A stretch of 64,000 bases of DNA from CAHJWH01 sp965198905 (GCA_965198905.1 OZ240678.1:2108001-2172000), one strand, 5' to 3'. Shown: positions 45,849 to 55,260, counted from the stretch's first letter. The notes: generated by a model from the letters alone, not told the origin. Numbers and translations are program-made.

Positions 45849-48023
45849 TTACGTGGATGCTTTTCCTTGAGTAGCCAGAAGACGGATGGGCAGGCGACGG
45901 ACGCGCACACTGATCGCGTCGTAAATTGCATTGGCAATCGCAGCCTGAACGCCTGCCGTGCCTAGCATGCCAACACCTTTAATCCCGCCCGGGAGATAGG
46001 GATCATCCTCATGGACGAACAGGATGTCGAACTGTGGCATGTCTGCATGAACGGGGATCAGGTAGTCGGCGAAGTTGTCGCCCAGAATTCGGCCGCTGTG
46101 CCGGTCCGTGACGGTCTCCTCATGCAACGCCATCCCAATCCCGCCGATCAGGCCCCCTACATATTGCCCCTTGGCGAGAAGCAGGTTGACGATGCGTCCG
46201 GCTGCGAACGCGCCACAAACGCGTCGAACGCGCACTTCTCCAAGCTCAGGGTCGACCCCTACCTCTACAAACACCGCTCCACGTCCCATGGCGCTTAGCG
46301 CCGCCTCGGGTGCTGGGCTGGCCCCCTCCGCTTGCAGGCGTGACAAGCCGTTTCGGGCGAAAAGCTCCGCTATCGACTCCGACGCGTTACCTTGAGCGTG
46401 CAAGACGGACTGGCGCTCAACGACAATGTCTTCCAGCGGCACACCGGCCAGGGGCGAGTCTGGGTCATCGGAAGCAAGTCGTGACAGGATCTCCTTGAGT
46501 TGGGTCGCCGCTGCTTTGACAGCCGGAGCAATGCTCAGGGTGACCTGAGACCCTGCTGATATGGGTCCTTGAGGAAGCTGAGTGTCGCCGATAACCACTG
46601 ACACATGGGTCATCGGGATTCCGACCTCTGACGCCGCCATCTGTCCAAGCACGGTCGGGGTTCCTGAACCCATATCTTGCGTCCCGCACTCAACGCGAAG
46701 CGACGCGTCTCGCTCAAGCGTCAGCGTCACGTGGCTGGCTTGCCAGTGCTGCGGATAGTAAGTGGCGGCCATTCCAGAGCCTATGCGCCAGCGCCCTTCC
46801 CGCGCGGTTCCGCCTGCCGGACGTTGCCACCACCCAAATCGCTCCGCGCCGACTTGGTAGCAGTCCAGCAGTCCATCACTGGTCCAAGGGCGGCCATTCT
46901 CCTCGTCTTGGAGCGAGACGTTCCGCCTTCTGAGATCTAAGGGATCGAGGTTCAGGGCTCGCGCCGCTTCGTCCATGGCGGACTCAAGCGCGAAAGACCC
47001 GGGGGCCGATCCGGGCGCCCTCATCGGAATGGGCTGGGGTTCGTTCGTTCGGACGAGCCGATGTCGGGTCGAAACGTTCGGACACCCATACAGCCACCGC
47101 GACGCTCCGGCGGTCGTGTCGGCGTACTCGCCAAAGGTCGATGTCTGGGCGAGGACATCATGCTGGATGGCAGCTAACCGGTCGGCCTCATCGAAAGCGA
47201 GGCGAAGATCCTGGACCGTCTCTGATCGCCTGCCCACGAGCGTGAAAAGCTGCGCCCGGGTGAGCTCTAAGCGCACCGGGCGGTCTGCGCGTTTGGCGGC
47301 GAGGACTGCAAGCAGCATCCAGGGATAAAACTGCATCCCCTTGCACCCGAACCCCCCGCCAAGGTGCTCCGCGATGACACGGACTTTGTCCGGCGGCATT
47401 CGGAAGGCGCTTGCCACAGCCGCCCGCGCCCCGAAGATGGCCTGGGTGCTACAATGGACTAAAAGCTGGTCACCATCCCAGGCGGCAACCACAGCGTGGG
47501 GCTCCAGCGGATGGTGGTTGTTCACCGCGGTCTCGTATCGCTCTTCGATGATAAGCTTCGCCGCGTCGAAGCCGGCGGCGACGTCACCACGCGAACTCTC
47601 TGCCGGAAACCGGCTAGCCATCGCCGGGACGTAGGCTTGGTCCAAGGCCTGGTCCAAGGCCAGAATCGCCGGCTCCTCGACGTACGCGACCCTTACGAGC
47701 GATGCGCCCGCGTGGGCCTCGGCCACTGTCTCGCCGACACACAGCGCCACGGGTTGGCCGCGAAAGTGCACGACCGGATCGCGGATGAGCGCCGTTACAG
47801 GGCCGGGCTGCAATGTCTCCGCCTCACGATACGACACGACATCCACGACGCCAGCGCGACCAATGGCCCCGAGGGCGTCAACCCCCAGCACTCTACCCTG
47901 GCTCACGCTTGACTCTACAAGCGTCGCATGCAGCAGGTCGGGGAAGGCGGCCTCTGCGGCATATTTCGCCCGCCCCGTCACCTTCAGCCGCGCTTCGTAG
48001 CGGAGAGCCGGGTCCGGGTTCAT
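45849..48023 (-). CDS. Aldehyde oxidoreductase, molybdenum-binding subunit (PaoC-like), atypical active site
   Basis: This 724-residue large subunit of the xanthine oxidase family has RYEARLKVTGRAKYAAE at the start, EHLGGGFGCKG (cofactor loop) and RAPGSAPGSFALESAMDE. It also has CGTQDMGSGTPTVLGQMA and the C-terminal GGIKGVGMLGTAGVQAAIAN. It fits the PaoC/YagR type, which oxidises aromatic aldehydes with molybdopterin cytosine dinucleotide. The universally conserved catalytic Glu of the G-x-G-E motif is Met686 here, clearly read from the DNA (ATG at 45966-45968, minus strand). The start overlaps the end of the FAD subunit by four bases. Frame and length are normal. Confidence 0.85.
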   Translation of the reverse strand: MNPDPALRYEARLKVTGRAKYAAEAAFPDLLHATLVESSVSQGRVLGVDALGAIGRAGVVDVVSYREAETLQPGPVTALIRDPVVHFRGQPVALCVGETVAEAHAGASLVRVAYVEEPAILALDQALDQAYVPAMASRFPAESSRGDVAAGFDAAKLIIEERYETAVNNHHPLEPHAVVAAWDGDQLLVHCSTQAIFGARAAVASAFRMPPDKVRVIAEHLGGGFGCKGMQFYPWMLLAVLAAKRADRPVRLELTRAQLFTLVGRRSETVQDLRLAFDEADRLAAIQHDVLAQTSTFGEYADTTAGASRWLYGCPNVSTRHRLVRTNEPQPIPMRAPGSAPGSFALESAMDEAARALNLDPLDLRRRNVSLQDEENGRPWTSDGLLDCYQVGAERFGWWQRPAGGTAREGRWRIGSGMAATYYPQHWQASHVTLTLERDASLRVECGTQDMGSGTPTVLGQMAASEVGIPMTHVSVVIGDTQLPQGPISAGSQVTLSIAPAVKAAATQLKEILSRLASDDPDSPLAGVPLEDIVVERQSVLHAQGNASESIAELFARNGLSRLQAEGASPAPEAALSAMGRGAVFVEVGVDPELGEVRVRRVCGAFAAGRIVNLLLAKGQYVGGLIGGIGMALHEETVTDRHSGRILGDNFADYLIPVHADMPQFDILFVHEDDPYLPGGIKGVGMLGTAGVQAAIANAIYDAISVRVRRLPIRLLATQGKAST

Positions 48024-49015
48024 GGCAATTCTCCGTTCGCCATGTTCAGCGCCCGTGCCACCCCATGTTCGAGTAGCCGTACCTTGAAACCGTTATCCTT
48101 GAGGGGCCTGGCGCCCTCACTGGCCAAGAGCGCGCTATCGGCGAACGCCTGGCCCGACGGCGCGCGCCCGACCAACGCCAACTCGCACGCCCCTAAACGC
48201 CACGGCCGCGGTGCGACGCCGCCGCACGCGATTCGCGCCGCTTGGATAACCCCATCTTCGACGATCAGCGCCGCAGCAACTGAAATTACGCCGAAGTCGA
48301 ATGAGGCTCGGTTGCGAACCTTCAGGTAGGCGCTTCGCAAGGAGAACGCGGAGGCGTTCGTGATCTCCACGTGGGTGATGATCTCGCCCGGCGCGAGAGC
48401 CGTCTCCCGCTCGGCCCCTTCCACGAGGGGTGAGTAGAAGGTTTCGAGGGCGAGGCTGCGCGCGCCCATCGGCCCGTCACAGCAAACTATCGCATCCAGC
48501 GCCAACAGGGCGACGGCAAGATCGGACGCGTGAGTGGCCACGCAGCTCTCGCTCGCGCCGAAGATTGCTGCGGATCGGCTGTCGCCAGCCTGCGCGCCGC
48601 ATCCGGAACCGGGTGTCCGCTTGTTGCAGGACGGCTGGCCCTCCGTTCGAAAGTAGGGGCATCGCGTCCTCTGCAACAGGTTGCCGCCAACAGTCGCCAT
48701 ATTGCGGATCTGCCCGCTGGCGCTCGCCATGATCGCCTGCGTGATCAGAGGAAAGTCGGCGACCATTCCGAGATCCGTAGCGACGGCGCTCAGTCGCGCC
48801 ATCGCGCCAATCCGCGACGCGGTCCCAGTCCTATCGACGCCGCCGAGCGGGAGACGTGAGAGGTCGACGACCTGCGCCGGCGTGGCGGCGCCAGATTTCC
48901 ACAGCTGGAGAAGATCAGTTCCTCCGGCCAAGAACGCTGCACGGGGCTTGCTTCCAAGACGCATGGCTTCGGCCAGGTCGCGTGGACGCAAGTACTCGAA
49001 CGATGGCGAGCTCAT
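48020..49015 (-). CDS. Aldehyde oxidoreductase, FAD-binding subunit (PaoB-like)
   Basis: This 331-residue subunit has FLAGGTDLLQLWKSG (FAD pyrophosphate loop) and GQIRNMATVGGNLLQRTRC. An extra cysteine cluster, in RCPYFRTEGQPSCNKRTPGS and GCGAQAG, in PaoB-type proteins holds an additional 4Fe-4S cluster. The CO-dehydrogenase flavoprotein C-terminal domain follows (KVRNRASFDFGVISVAAAL). The start at 49015 (MSSPSFEYL) was chosen over an upstream in-frame ATG because it overlaps the 2Fe-2S gene's stop by four bases and matches the family. It passes electrons from the molybdenum centre through the iron-sulfur clusters to FAD. Confidence 0.88.
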   Translation of the reverse strand: MSSPSFEYLRPRDLAEAMRLGSKPRAAFLAGGTDLLQLWKSGAATPAQVVDLSRLPLGGVDRTGTASRIGAMARLSAVATDLGMVADFPLITQAIMASASGQIRNMATVGGNLLQRTRCPYFRTEGQPSCNKRTPGSGCGAQAGDSRSAAIFGASESCVATHASDLAVALLALDAIVCCDGPMGARSLALETFYSPLVEGAERETALAPGEIITHVEITNASAFSLRSAYLKVRNRASFDFGVISVAAALIVEDGVIQAARIACGGVAPRPWRLGACELALVGRAPSGQAFADSALLASEGARPLKDNGFKVRLLEHGVARALNMANGELP

Positions 49016-49482
49016 ATACCTGCCACCTCGGCTATAGCGTCGATGATGTTGGGGTAAGCGCCACAGCGGCAGAGATTGCCGCTCATGCCTTCGCGCAAGG
49101 CGGATCGGTCCTGAGGATTGTCGCGCAAGAGAGAGAGAGCGGAGAGGATTTGGCCCGGTGTACAGTACCCGCACTGCAAGGCGTCGTGCCGCACGAAAGC
49201 GTCCTGGAGCGGATGCAGCCGGTCCGGCTCCCCCAGACCCTCGATCGTGGTGATCTCGCCGCCGTCATAGGATGCAGCCAAGGCTAGACACGCGACAATA
49301 CGGTCGGTGCCGACTAGCACGGTGCACGCGCCGCAAGCTCCCATGTCGCAACCCTTCTTGACACCGGTGAGGCCGAGGAACTCCCGCAACACATCCAGCA
49401 GAGTTGCGGTCGACGGGACAACCCTCTCCACGACCCGTCCGTTGACGTGCAGGCGCAGTCGATTGCCGCTGGCAGTGTTCAT
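49012..49482 (-). CDS. Aldehyde oxidoreductase, 2Fe-2S subunit (PaoA-like)
   Basis: This 156-residue protein has a ferredoxin-like N-terminal domain with GVKKGCDMGACGACTVLVG (four cysteines, first 2Fe-2S cluster). The C-terminal helical domain has CGYCTPGQILSAL and GNLCRCGAYPNIIDAI (second cluster). It is the first gene of the operon 2Fe-2S, FAD, Mo. Unlike E. coli PaoA it has no twin-arginine signal, so this enzyme should stay in the cytoplasm. Confidence 0.9.
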   Translation of the reverse strand: MNTASGNRLRLHVNGRVVERVVPSTATLLDVLREFLGLTGVKKGCDMGACGACTVLVGTDRIVACLALAASYDGGEITTIEGLGEPDRLHPLQDAFVRHDALQCGYCTPGQILSALSLLRDNPQDRSALREGMSGNLCRCGAYPNIIDAIAEVAGI

Positions 49483-50373
49483 CGAAATGCCGGATCAAAT
49501 AGCTGCGCGCGTGTCCGCCAATCGGTCGCGGGAGACTTAGAAATCTTCATTGAGGTGTCTTCGACGGGCGGTGATACTGGTGCATAGTTGGTCGCACGAC
49601 CTTAACAAGCGCCTTGGGCCTATTTCCTGGCGCGGGAATTGCCTGAGACGCCGTCGGTTGCCTTTGTCAGAGAGCAGTGCTCCGTTGCCTCAAATTATCA
49701 TCTCACGCTTTCTTGGCGCGTATAGAGGCCTGGGATTATCCTAGGATTCTTATACCCCCTCTGGAGAGCGGCGGCGGCCGATGTGCTGGATAGTGAGCTT
49801 GGCAACTTTCTTCGTTCGCGGCGCGCTCAGCTCAATGCAAAAGCCGTGGGTTTGCCCGTCAGTGGCCGACGCCGGACGAAGGCCTGCGTCGGAAGAGGTG
49901 GCTCAGCTGGCGTGGGGAGGCCAGCAGGGCCGCGGCCGCCTTGGATGGCACGTCGGGAACGACGGCGGTCAGCTGTTGGGCCTGCGGGTCCGAACCGTCG
50001 TGGAAGCCGTTGACGTCGAGCTCGAACTTCAGCTTCTCAATGGATGCTAGTCGAGGACAACGCGGCCTTGGCCGATGTCCTCGAGAAGAACGTACCGTGC
50101 TCCGAAGCAGCAGGGGAGGGGCCTCGTCGCGCGCAGGAGCGAGCAGCAGATGCCTGGCGCGGAGGAAAGCTGTAAGGCGGCATCCGCCAAGGACATCCCC
50201 AGTAATAGAAGAGGATCTCGTCGATGATCTCAGCCATGTCATCTTCAGTGGGTCGTGAGCTGGCCCGATCTGCAAAATCAAGATTTTGCTAGCAGCCGAG
50301 CAACGGCGTTGAGCGGGTTAACTAGGCATTGCTGAACATTCCGGAATCGGGGTGCTGGCTTGAAATCGGAGCA
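49483..50373. other. Degenerate region, including an XRE-regulator fragment
   Basis: Nothing convincing except two remnants. On the plus strand from a GTG at 49783, LGNFLRSRRAQLNAKAVGLP and SGRRRTK match the start of MmyB-type helix-turn-helix regulators; in another frame EEVAQLAWGG continues it to about 49915. On the minus strand near 49900-50040, FELDVNGFHDGSDPQAQQL looks like a real protein tail of unknown family. Both look broken. Confidence 0.35.
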
Positions 50374-51374
50374 TCAGTCAGTTGCGACGGTCAGCACTAT
50401 CTTTCCCCGAATGCCGCCTCGGGCGGCGCGCTCATGTGCCTTTGCTGTGGCGGAAAGAGGGTAGCTGCTATCGATCACGGCGCGGATGGCGTCGTCGTCG
50501 AGCAGCCGGCCAACCTCCACAAGCTGCGCGCCGCTGGAGCGGACTTGCACGGACGACACCGTCACGCCGAGCCTTTCGGCCTCGTCCTGCCCTTCGAAAC
50601 CCAGTGGGAACACTGGGAAAAGGGCTCCGCCGCGCTTGATCGCAGGCAGGAAGCGGCCGGACTCGAGCCCCCCACGGCGTCCACCACAAGATCAAGGTCA
50701 TGGACGACCTCGTGGGCGGCGACCTTGGTGTAGTCGATGAACTCGTCGGCCCCCAGCTCGCGCATCAGCGCCTCGTTCTTGCCGGACGCCACCGCGATGA
50801 CACGGGCGCCTCGCCATTTGGCAAGCTGCAGAGCGAAATGGCCTACACCGCCCCCGGCCCCATTGACGAGGACAGTCTTGTCGTCGAGCGGCACCGGCAC
50901 GTGGGGGCCAGGCTGAACCGGGTTCGGTTCGTCATGGCCAACATCGATCAGGAACTGCCACGCGGTCAGGAGCGACATCAGCGCGGCCGCCGCGTGGGCA
51001 TGATCAATGCCGGCGGGCTTTAAGGCCACCTGCGTGGCAGGCACGCTGGCGAACTCGGCATAGGCCCCGGCGCCTTCCATCCCCTTCTCCGGGAAGCGCA
51101 TCATCGAATAGACCTCGTCACCCACGGCGAAGCCGTCCACGCCGTCAGCAACGGCGGCGACGACACCGGACACGTCCGTGCCGAGGATGAGTGGAAAAGA
51201 GGGCGTGGGCCGCCACTCGGGAGGCAGCGCCTTCATGCCGTCGCGAAGATACCAGTCGGGCGGGTTGATCCCGATCGCCGCGACGCGGACGAGCACTTCG
51301 CCCGACGCGAGCCGGGGGCGTGGCGCGTCCTCATACCGAAGTACGTCGGGGCCGCCGAACGCGTGCAGCCGCAC
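50374..51374 (-). pseudogene. NADPH:quinone-reductase-like MDR protein, one frameshift
   Basis: From a GTG at 51374 the frame gives LHAFGGPDVLRYEDAPRPRL, GINPPDWYLRDGMKALPPEW, LGTDVSGVVAAV and the cofactor loop NGAGGGVGHFALQLAKWRGA. After VVDAVGG the frame shifts at a run of six G (about 50655-50665) and continues as ESGRFLPAIKRGGALFPVF and FEGQDEAERLGVTVSSVQV, ending KIVLTVATD. In total about 333 residues, normal for zinc-free quinone oxidoreductases. It is divergent from a TetR gene with palindromes between them, so that repressor probably controls it. A homopolymer error is a likely cause of the shift. Confidence 0.78.
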
Positions 51375-51442
51375 CGCGCGCTCATCGTCTGTACCGACAT
51401 TGCTTCTTCTTCCGAGCGCGCCGCCCTGCTAAATGGAACGCC

Positions 51443-51469
51443 GACCCGTATAAGCGGGTCGATGACCCG
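51443..51469. promoter_or_regulatory. Putative TetR operator, overlapping palindromes
   Basis: Three half-sites of GACCCG/CGGGTC stand side by side: GACCCG-TATAAG-CGGGTC (51443-51460) and CGGGTC-GAT-GACCCG (51455-51469), sharing the middle half. The site lies between the divergent oxidoreductase and TetR genes, 19 bases before the TetR start, which is the usual place for an autoregulated TetR operator. Confidence 0.65.
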
Positions 51470-51487
51470 TTTGTCAAGGCAGGGGCT

Positions 51488-52048
51488 ATGCGCGCCGACG
51501 CGAAGAGGAACTATGAGCAGATCCTCAGCGTCGCTCGCGACCTCCTAACCGCCGAAGGCGCAGACGCATCACTGCGCGACGTAGCTCGCAAGGCTGGCGT
51601 AGGGCTCGGCACGATGCATCGGCATTTTCCGACCCGCGAAGCTCTGTTGGAAGCCTTGCTCCGCAACGGCTTCGATCAGCTCGGCCTCCGGGCAGGTGAG
51701 CTCGAACACGCCGGTCCAAGCGATGCCGCGCTGGTATCCTGGCTCCGCGAGGTGATTGCGCTTGCCCACAACTACAGCGGAGCAATCCGGACCATGGTCG
51801 CCGCGATCGACGATGAGGGCTCCGCTCTCCACGCGTCCTGCGTCGCAATGAAGGCGGCCGGTGCGCGCCTCCTCGTCCGTGCCCAGGCCGAAGGCACAGC
51901 GCGCACCGATCTCGACGGCGCCGACTTGTTCGCACTGGTGGGAGCGCTCGCATGGGTCCGCGATCAACCGTCGATAACCCAGCGTTTCGACCACATCTTT
52001 GCAATTGTCACGGGTGTGATCCTGAAAGCGCCGGAGCCCTTTTCCTAA
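51488..52048 (+). CDS. TetR/AcrR-family transcriptional regulator
   Basis: This 186-residue protein has an N-terminal helix-turn-helix NYEQILSVARDLLTAEGAD, LRDVARKAGVGLGTMHRHFP, TREALLEALL. A helical C-terminal ligand-binding domain of the SbtR-like type (ALVSWLREVIALAHNYSGAI) follows. The ATG at 51488 was preferred to an upstream frame start because the family begins just before the first helix. It is divergent from the quinone reductase and flanked by a palindromic operator. It most likely represses that gene until a small electrophile binds. Confidence 0.85.
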   Translation: MRADAKRNYEQILSVARDLLTAEGADASLRDVARKAGVGLGTMHRHFPTREALLEALLRNGFDQLGLRAGELEHAGPSDAALVSWLREVIALAHNYSGAIRTMVAAIDDEGSALHASCVAMKAAGARLLVRAQAEGTARTDLDGADLFALVGALAWVRDQPSITQRFDHIFAIVTGVILKAPEPFS

Positions 52049-52099
52049 ATTAACCTCCCAAATCGGGAAGGTCTGCAAGTCGACGCAAGGAGGCGTTAA

Positions 52100-52510
52100 T
52101 TGGATCGCATTACCGATCCCGGAGGGATGGCTGTCGCTTTATCGATGAACGTTTCCCACCGCGATGATTTGGTGAAGGTGGTCGATGCCGCACGTCAGCA
52201 TCATGGTCACGGCGACGTCCTCGTGAGTTGCGCCGGCGCCATGCCGATCGGGCCGTTGGATGATTTGGCTCTAGATGACTGGGATCAGATGATCGACGTG
52301 AACCTGCAAGGGGGTTTGTACGGCATCGCTGCTGCTTTGCCGGTTTTCCGGCAGCAGGGCAGTGGCCACTTTGTCAACTGCACGTCCACGGCTGCTCACA
52401 AGACGACGCCGAACCAGACCATCTATTCGGCGACAAAGGCCGCTGCGTAGGCATTGTCAGACAGGTTGCCTCAGGAGCTTGCCGGTACGCTATGCGCCGG
52501 GAATAAGCAT
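52100..52510 (+). pseudogene. SDR fragment with lost Rossmann start, amber stop and lost end
   Basis: A TTG at 52100 preceded by a perfect AAGGAGG opens GGMAVALSMNVSHRDDLVKV, DVLVSCAGAMPIGPLDDLAL, DVNLQGGLYGIAAALPVFR, VNCTSTAAHKTTPNQTIY and SATKAAA. This is the middle and active-site part (Ser, Tyr, Lys) of a short-chain dehydrogenase. The glycine-rich cofactor motif is absent. A TAG lies at 52448-52450 right after the catalytic Lys, then ALSDRLPQELAG before homology ends at the next gene. It is a remnant. Confidence 0.65.
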
Positions 52511-53416
52511 CAGCTTGCCGTGCGCGTGTCCGGCCAAGCTCACGTCGAGTGCGGTTTGCCAATCCGTGAGCGGGAAGGTGCTGGCAATAGGTATGGCGAA
52601 CCGATCTTGAGCGGCAAGAGCGGCGAACTCGCTCAGCGCATCATAGCCAAAGGCGCCTCCGAAGCTGTTCTGGACGCCCAAGGCATCAGCAGCAGGACCG
52701 TGATTGCTGACCGTGACTATGCGGTGCCCGTCGCCATCGACGACCTGGACCAAGGTCGGCAAAACGTCGCTGATCGGGCCGGCGTCGAAGATCAGGTCTG
52801 GCGTTCCGCCGACAATCTCGCGCACCCGCTCCACCATGCCATCGCCATAGGGCGTGACCTCGGCTCCTGTCGCGCGAAGCTGTGTGGCGAACGTCTCGCC
52901 CGCGGCTGCAACCACTCGCGCGCCACGCAGACGGGCCATCTGCACCGCCGCAAAGCCGATCATCGTACCCGCGCCATAGACGAAAAGCGTTTGATCCGAT
53001 GTGATCCCCAAGATGTTCAGGCAGCGCTGAGGTGTCTCGATCGCCATCGGCAGAGCCGCCGCCTCCAGGAGGTCAAGTCCAGCCGGTACAGGAGCCCAGA
53101 CGGACAGCACGGCGTGCTCCGCAGCGCCTGCGCTTGGGTAATCCTGATACGCCGGAACGCCGAAGATCGCATCGCCAACCGCAACGTCCGTCACGCCTTC
53201 GCCGATCGCGTCCACGATGCCGGCCACGTCGAGGCCGATGCCGCGAGGGAGGTCGCCGGCGAACAGGCCGCGGCAAAGTGCCCAATCCGCAGGGTTCAGG
53301 CCGCAGGCGTGGACCTTGATGCGGACATGGCCAGGCTTCGGCTCGGGAATGTCGGCGTCGTCCAGGCACAGAACGTCACTGGGCTCACCGTAGCGGTTGA
53401 AACGCAGCGTCTTCAT
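52490..53416 (-). CDS. Zinc-free quinone oxidoreductase-like MDR protein
   Basis: This 308-residue protein starts MKTLRFNRYGEPSDVLCLDD and has CGLNPADWALCRGLFAGDLP, GLDVAGIVDAIGEGV, the cofactor-binding VYGAGTMIGFAAVQMARLRG and a C-terminal KLMLIPG. Zinc ligands are absent, so it belongs to the quinone oxidoreductase/enone reductase branch of the medium-chain dehydrogenases, using NADPH. The ATG at 53416 was chosen over one 33 bases upstream because it matches the family start. It is divergent from a TetR regulator with repeated GTGACAGTGAC sites between. It is complete, unlike its relative at 50374. Confidence 0.85.
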   Translation of the reverse strand: MKTLRFNRYGEPSDVLCLDDADIPEPKPGHVRIKVHACGLNPADWALCRGLFAGDLPRGIGLDVAGIVDAIGEGVTDVAVGDAIFGVPAYQDYPSAGAAEHAVLSVWAPVPAGLDLLEAAALPMAIETPQRCLNILGITSDQTLFVYGAGTMIGFAAVQMARLRGARVVAAAGETFATQLRATGAEVTPYGDGMVERVREIVGGTPDLIFDAGPISDVLPTLVQVVDGDGHRIVTVSNHGPAADALGVQNSFGGAFGYDALSEFAALAAQDRFAIPIASTFPLTDWQTALDVSLAGHAHGKLMLIPGA

Positions 53417-53432
53417 CGTCATCTCCAATGTA

Positions 53433-53473
53433 GTGACAGTGACAGACATATAAGCTTGGTGACAGTGACTGAC
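53433..53473. promoter_or_regulatory. Putative TetR operator, direct repeats
   Basis: Two 15-base near-identical sites, GTGACAGTGACAGAC at 53433 and GTGACAGTGACTGAC at 53459, spaced 26 bases apart. They lie in the 77-base gap between the divergent oxidoreductase and TetR genes. The second contains the small palindrome CAGTGACTG. Confidence 0.6.
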
Positions 53474-53493
53474 AAGATGCTAAGTTATTTCGC

Positions 53494-54051
53494 ATGCCAC
53501 GTAGCGGAGCAGAGGCGCGACGGCGCCTGCAACAGGCGACGCTGGAGCTATTCCAGCAGAAGGGGTTCGACGCCACGACGGCAGCTGAGATCGCCAAGCG
53601 GGCGGGCGTGACGGAGCGTACGTTCTTCCGCCATTTCGCGGACAAGCGGGAAGCGCTGTTCGACGGGGAGGCGGCATTTCGGGAGGAGTTAGCGCGTGCG
53701 GTCGTCTCGGCTCCGGCGGATATGGGTCCGCTGGATGCACTGCTTCATGCCTTCCGCTCGGCCGAACCGCTTCTCGAACGCAACCGGCCATTTACCGAGC
53801 CTCGGCAGAAGATCATCGACGCGACGCCCGCGCTCCAGGAACGGGTGTTGACCAAGACGGCAGGTTTGATCGCAGCGCTTGGCGAAGCACTCCATCAGCG
53901 CGGGGTGGAGAAGCACACGTCCACATTCGCCGCGCAGGTCGGGATGACGACAGTAAGCTATGCCACACACGCATGGCTGGCCGATCCGACGTTGACCTTC
54001 GCCGCAAGCCTTGCGAACGCGCAGGCAGCTCTGCGACGGTTTTCGGGTTAG
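53494..54051 (+). CDS. TetR-family transcriptional regulator
   Basis: This 185-residue protein has a helix-turn-helix ARRRLQQATLELFQQKGFDA, AEIAKRAGVTERTFFRHFAD, KREALFDGE. The C-terminal domain is all-helical and binds an unknown ligand. The start at 53494 directly precedes the first helix. It is divergent from the oxidoreductase gene at 53416, and the repeats between them suggest mutual repression. Confidence 0.85.
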   Translation: MPRSGAEARRRLQQATLELFQQKGFDATTAAEIAKRAGVTERTFFRHFADKREALFDGEAAFREELARAVVSAPADMGPLDALLHAFRSAEPLLERNRPFTEPRQKIIDATPALQERVLTKTAGLIAALGEALHQRGVEKHTSTFAAQVGMTTVSYATHAWLADPTLTFAASLANAQAALRRFSG

Positions 54052-54138
54052 CGCCCGGATCACCTTTCCCGATATTTGATCCTAAATTGAACGGCGTGAG
54101 CCTTCTTGATCGCCCTTCGTTTCGGGATTCAATGCCGG

Positions 54139-54155
54139 GGCGGCCTAAAGCCGCC
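54139..54155. terminator. Stem-loop between convergent TetR and LysR genes
   Basis: GGCGGC-CTAAA-GCCGCC forms a perfect six-pair stem, followed by AGCTTT. It lies in the 270-base gap between the convergent tetR (ends 54051) and lysR (ends 54322), so it may end transcription, although the T-run is weak. The remainder of the gap holds no gene. Confidence 0.5.
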
Positions 54156-54321
54156 AGCTTTATGCTTAGTCACATGGCTGGAATGTTGCGGCGTTGGGGT
54201 GGCTTGCTCTGCAAAGCGGCTTGAGCTGAAGCCGGAAAGATCCTTGTCCGGGCTGAGTCCTGTTTCAGTTTCGCACTAGGAACCGACTGCAGTCGCCCAG
54301 GATCACGACGCCCTATCGACG

Positions 54322-55260
54322 CTATCTAGTCTCGTGTGAGACAGCGAGAATATCGTCCTGCCAGGACAGGCCGACTGCCGAGACGGCCTTCATATAGGCG
54401 ACGAACGCCCGAACGGACGGCGAGAGTTCGCGGCTGCTGGGGAACACGAGGCTGACATCGAGCGGCGGCAATCGCCATTCGGGCAGGAGGTGGACGAGTT
54501 TTCCGGCCGCTATATCGGGCGCGCAGAGATAGCCCGAAAGGACGCCGATGCCGGCGCCGTTTGCGACAAGTCGGTGGATGGTGACCGGATCATTCACGGC
54601 GATCCGCGGCTCGCTTTCGACCGTGATCGGAGCCTCGCCCGTGCGCGAAAAAGTCCAGGGTCGTGGGCGTCCATTCAGCCCGGACATCTCGATCAGGTCA
54701 TGCGCCGCGAGCGCCTCAACTGTGTCCGGCTCACCGCGGCGCTGGAGGTAGATCGGCGCCGCGCATGTGTAGCGGTAGATGGTCCCAAGGTGCGTCGCGA
54801 CCATGTCGGAGTCGTCCATGGGACCGATCCGGATGGCGACGTCCACACCTTCCGCGACTAGGTCGACATTGCGGCTCGTCAGTTCCAAGGCCACGCCCAC
54901 GTGAGGATGTCGTTCAGTGAACGGGGGTAGCAGATCGCCCAACACGTTCACTCCAAAGCCGATCCCGCTGGTGATGCGCAGGACCCCCCGCGCTCCATCC
55001 CCGAGGCTTCCCACTTCGTCGACGGCCTGATCGATGCGGGTCAGGATGCTGAGGCAACGCTCCTGCAACAGGATGCCGGAGGCGGTGAGCCGCACTTCAC
55101 GAGTGGTTCGTTGCACGAGACGCGTGGAAAGCGCGTGTTCAAGGCGCGCGATGCCTCGGCTCACCGACGACTTCGGCATGCCGATCTCGCGAGCCGCGGC
55201 CGAAAAGCTTCGCAGGCGGGCCACGCTGGCGAAGACGCGAAGGTCGTTCAGGTCGATCAT
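54322..55260 (-). CDS. LysR-family transcriptional regulator
   Basis: This 312-residue protein has an N-terminal winged helix MIDLNDLRVFASVARLRSFS, AREIGMPKSSVSRGIARLEH, LVQRTTREVRLTASG. A substrate-binding domain of the CrgA/PA0477-like group follows (GVLRITSGIGFGVNVLGDLL, AEGVDVAIRIGPMDDSDMVA). It is divergent from the catabolic operon beginning at 55357, with a 96-base gap to the leader ORF, so it is the probable regulator of that operon. No clear T-N11-A box could be fixed. Confidence 0.88.
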   Translation of the reverse strand: MIDLNDLRVFASVARLRSFSAAAREIGMPKSSVSRGIARLEHALSTRLVQRTTREVRLTASGILLQERCLSILTRIDQAVDEVGSLGDGARGVLRITSGIGFGVNVLGDLLPPFTERHPHVGVALELTSRNVDLVAEGVDVAIRIGPMDDSDMVATHLGTIYRYTCAAPIYLQRRGEPDTVEALAAHDLIEMSGLNGRPRPWTFSRTGEAPITVESEPRIAVNDPVTIHRLVANGAGIGVLSGYLCAPDIAAGKLVHLLPEWRLPPLDVSLVFPSSRELSPSVRAFVAYMKAVSAVGLSWQDDILAVSHETR

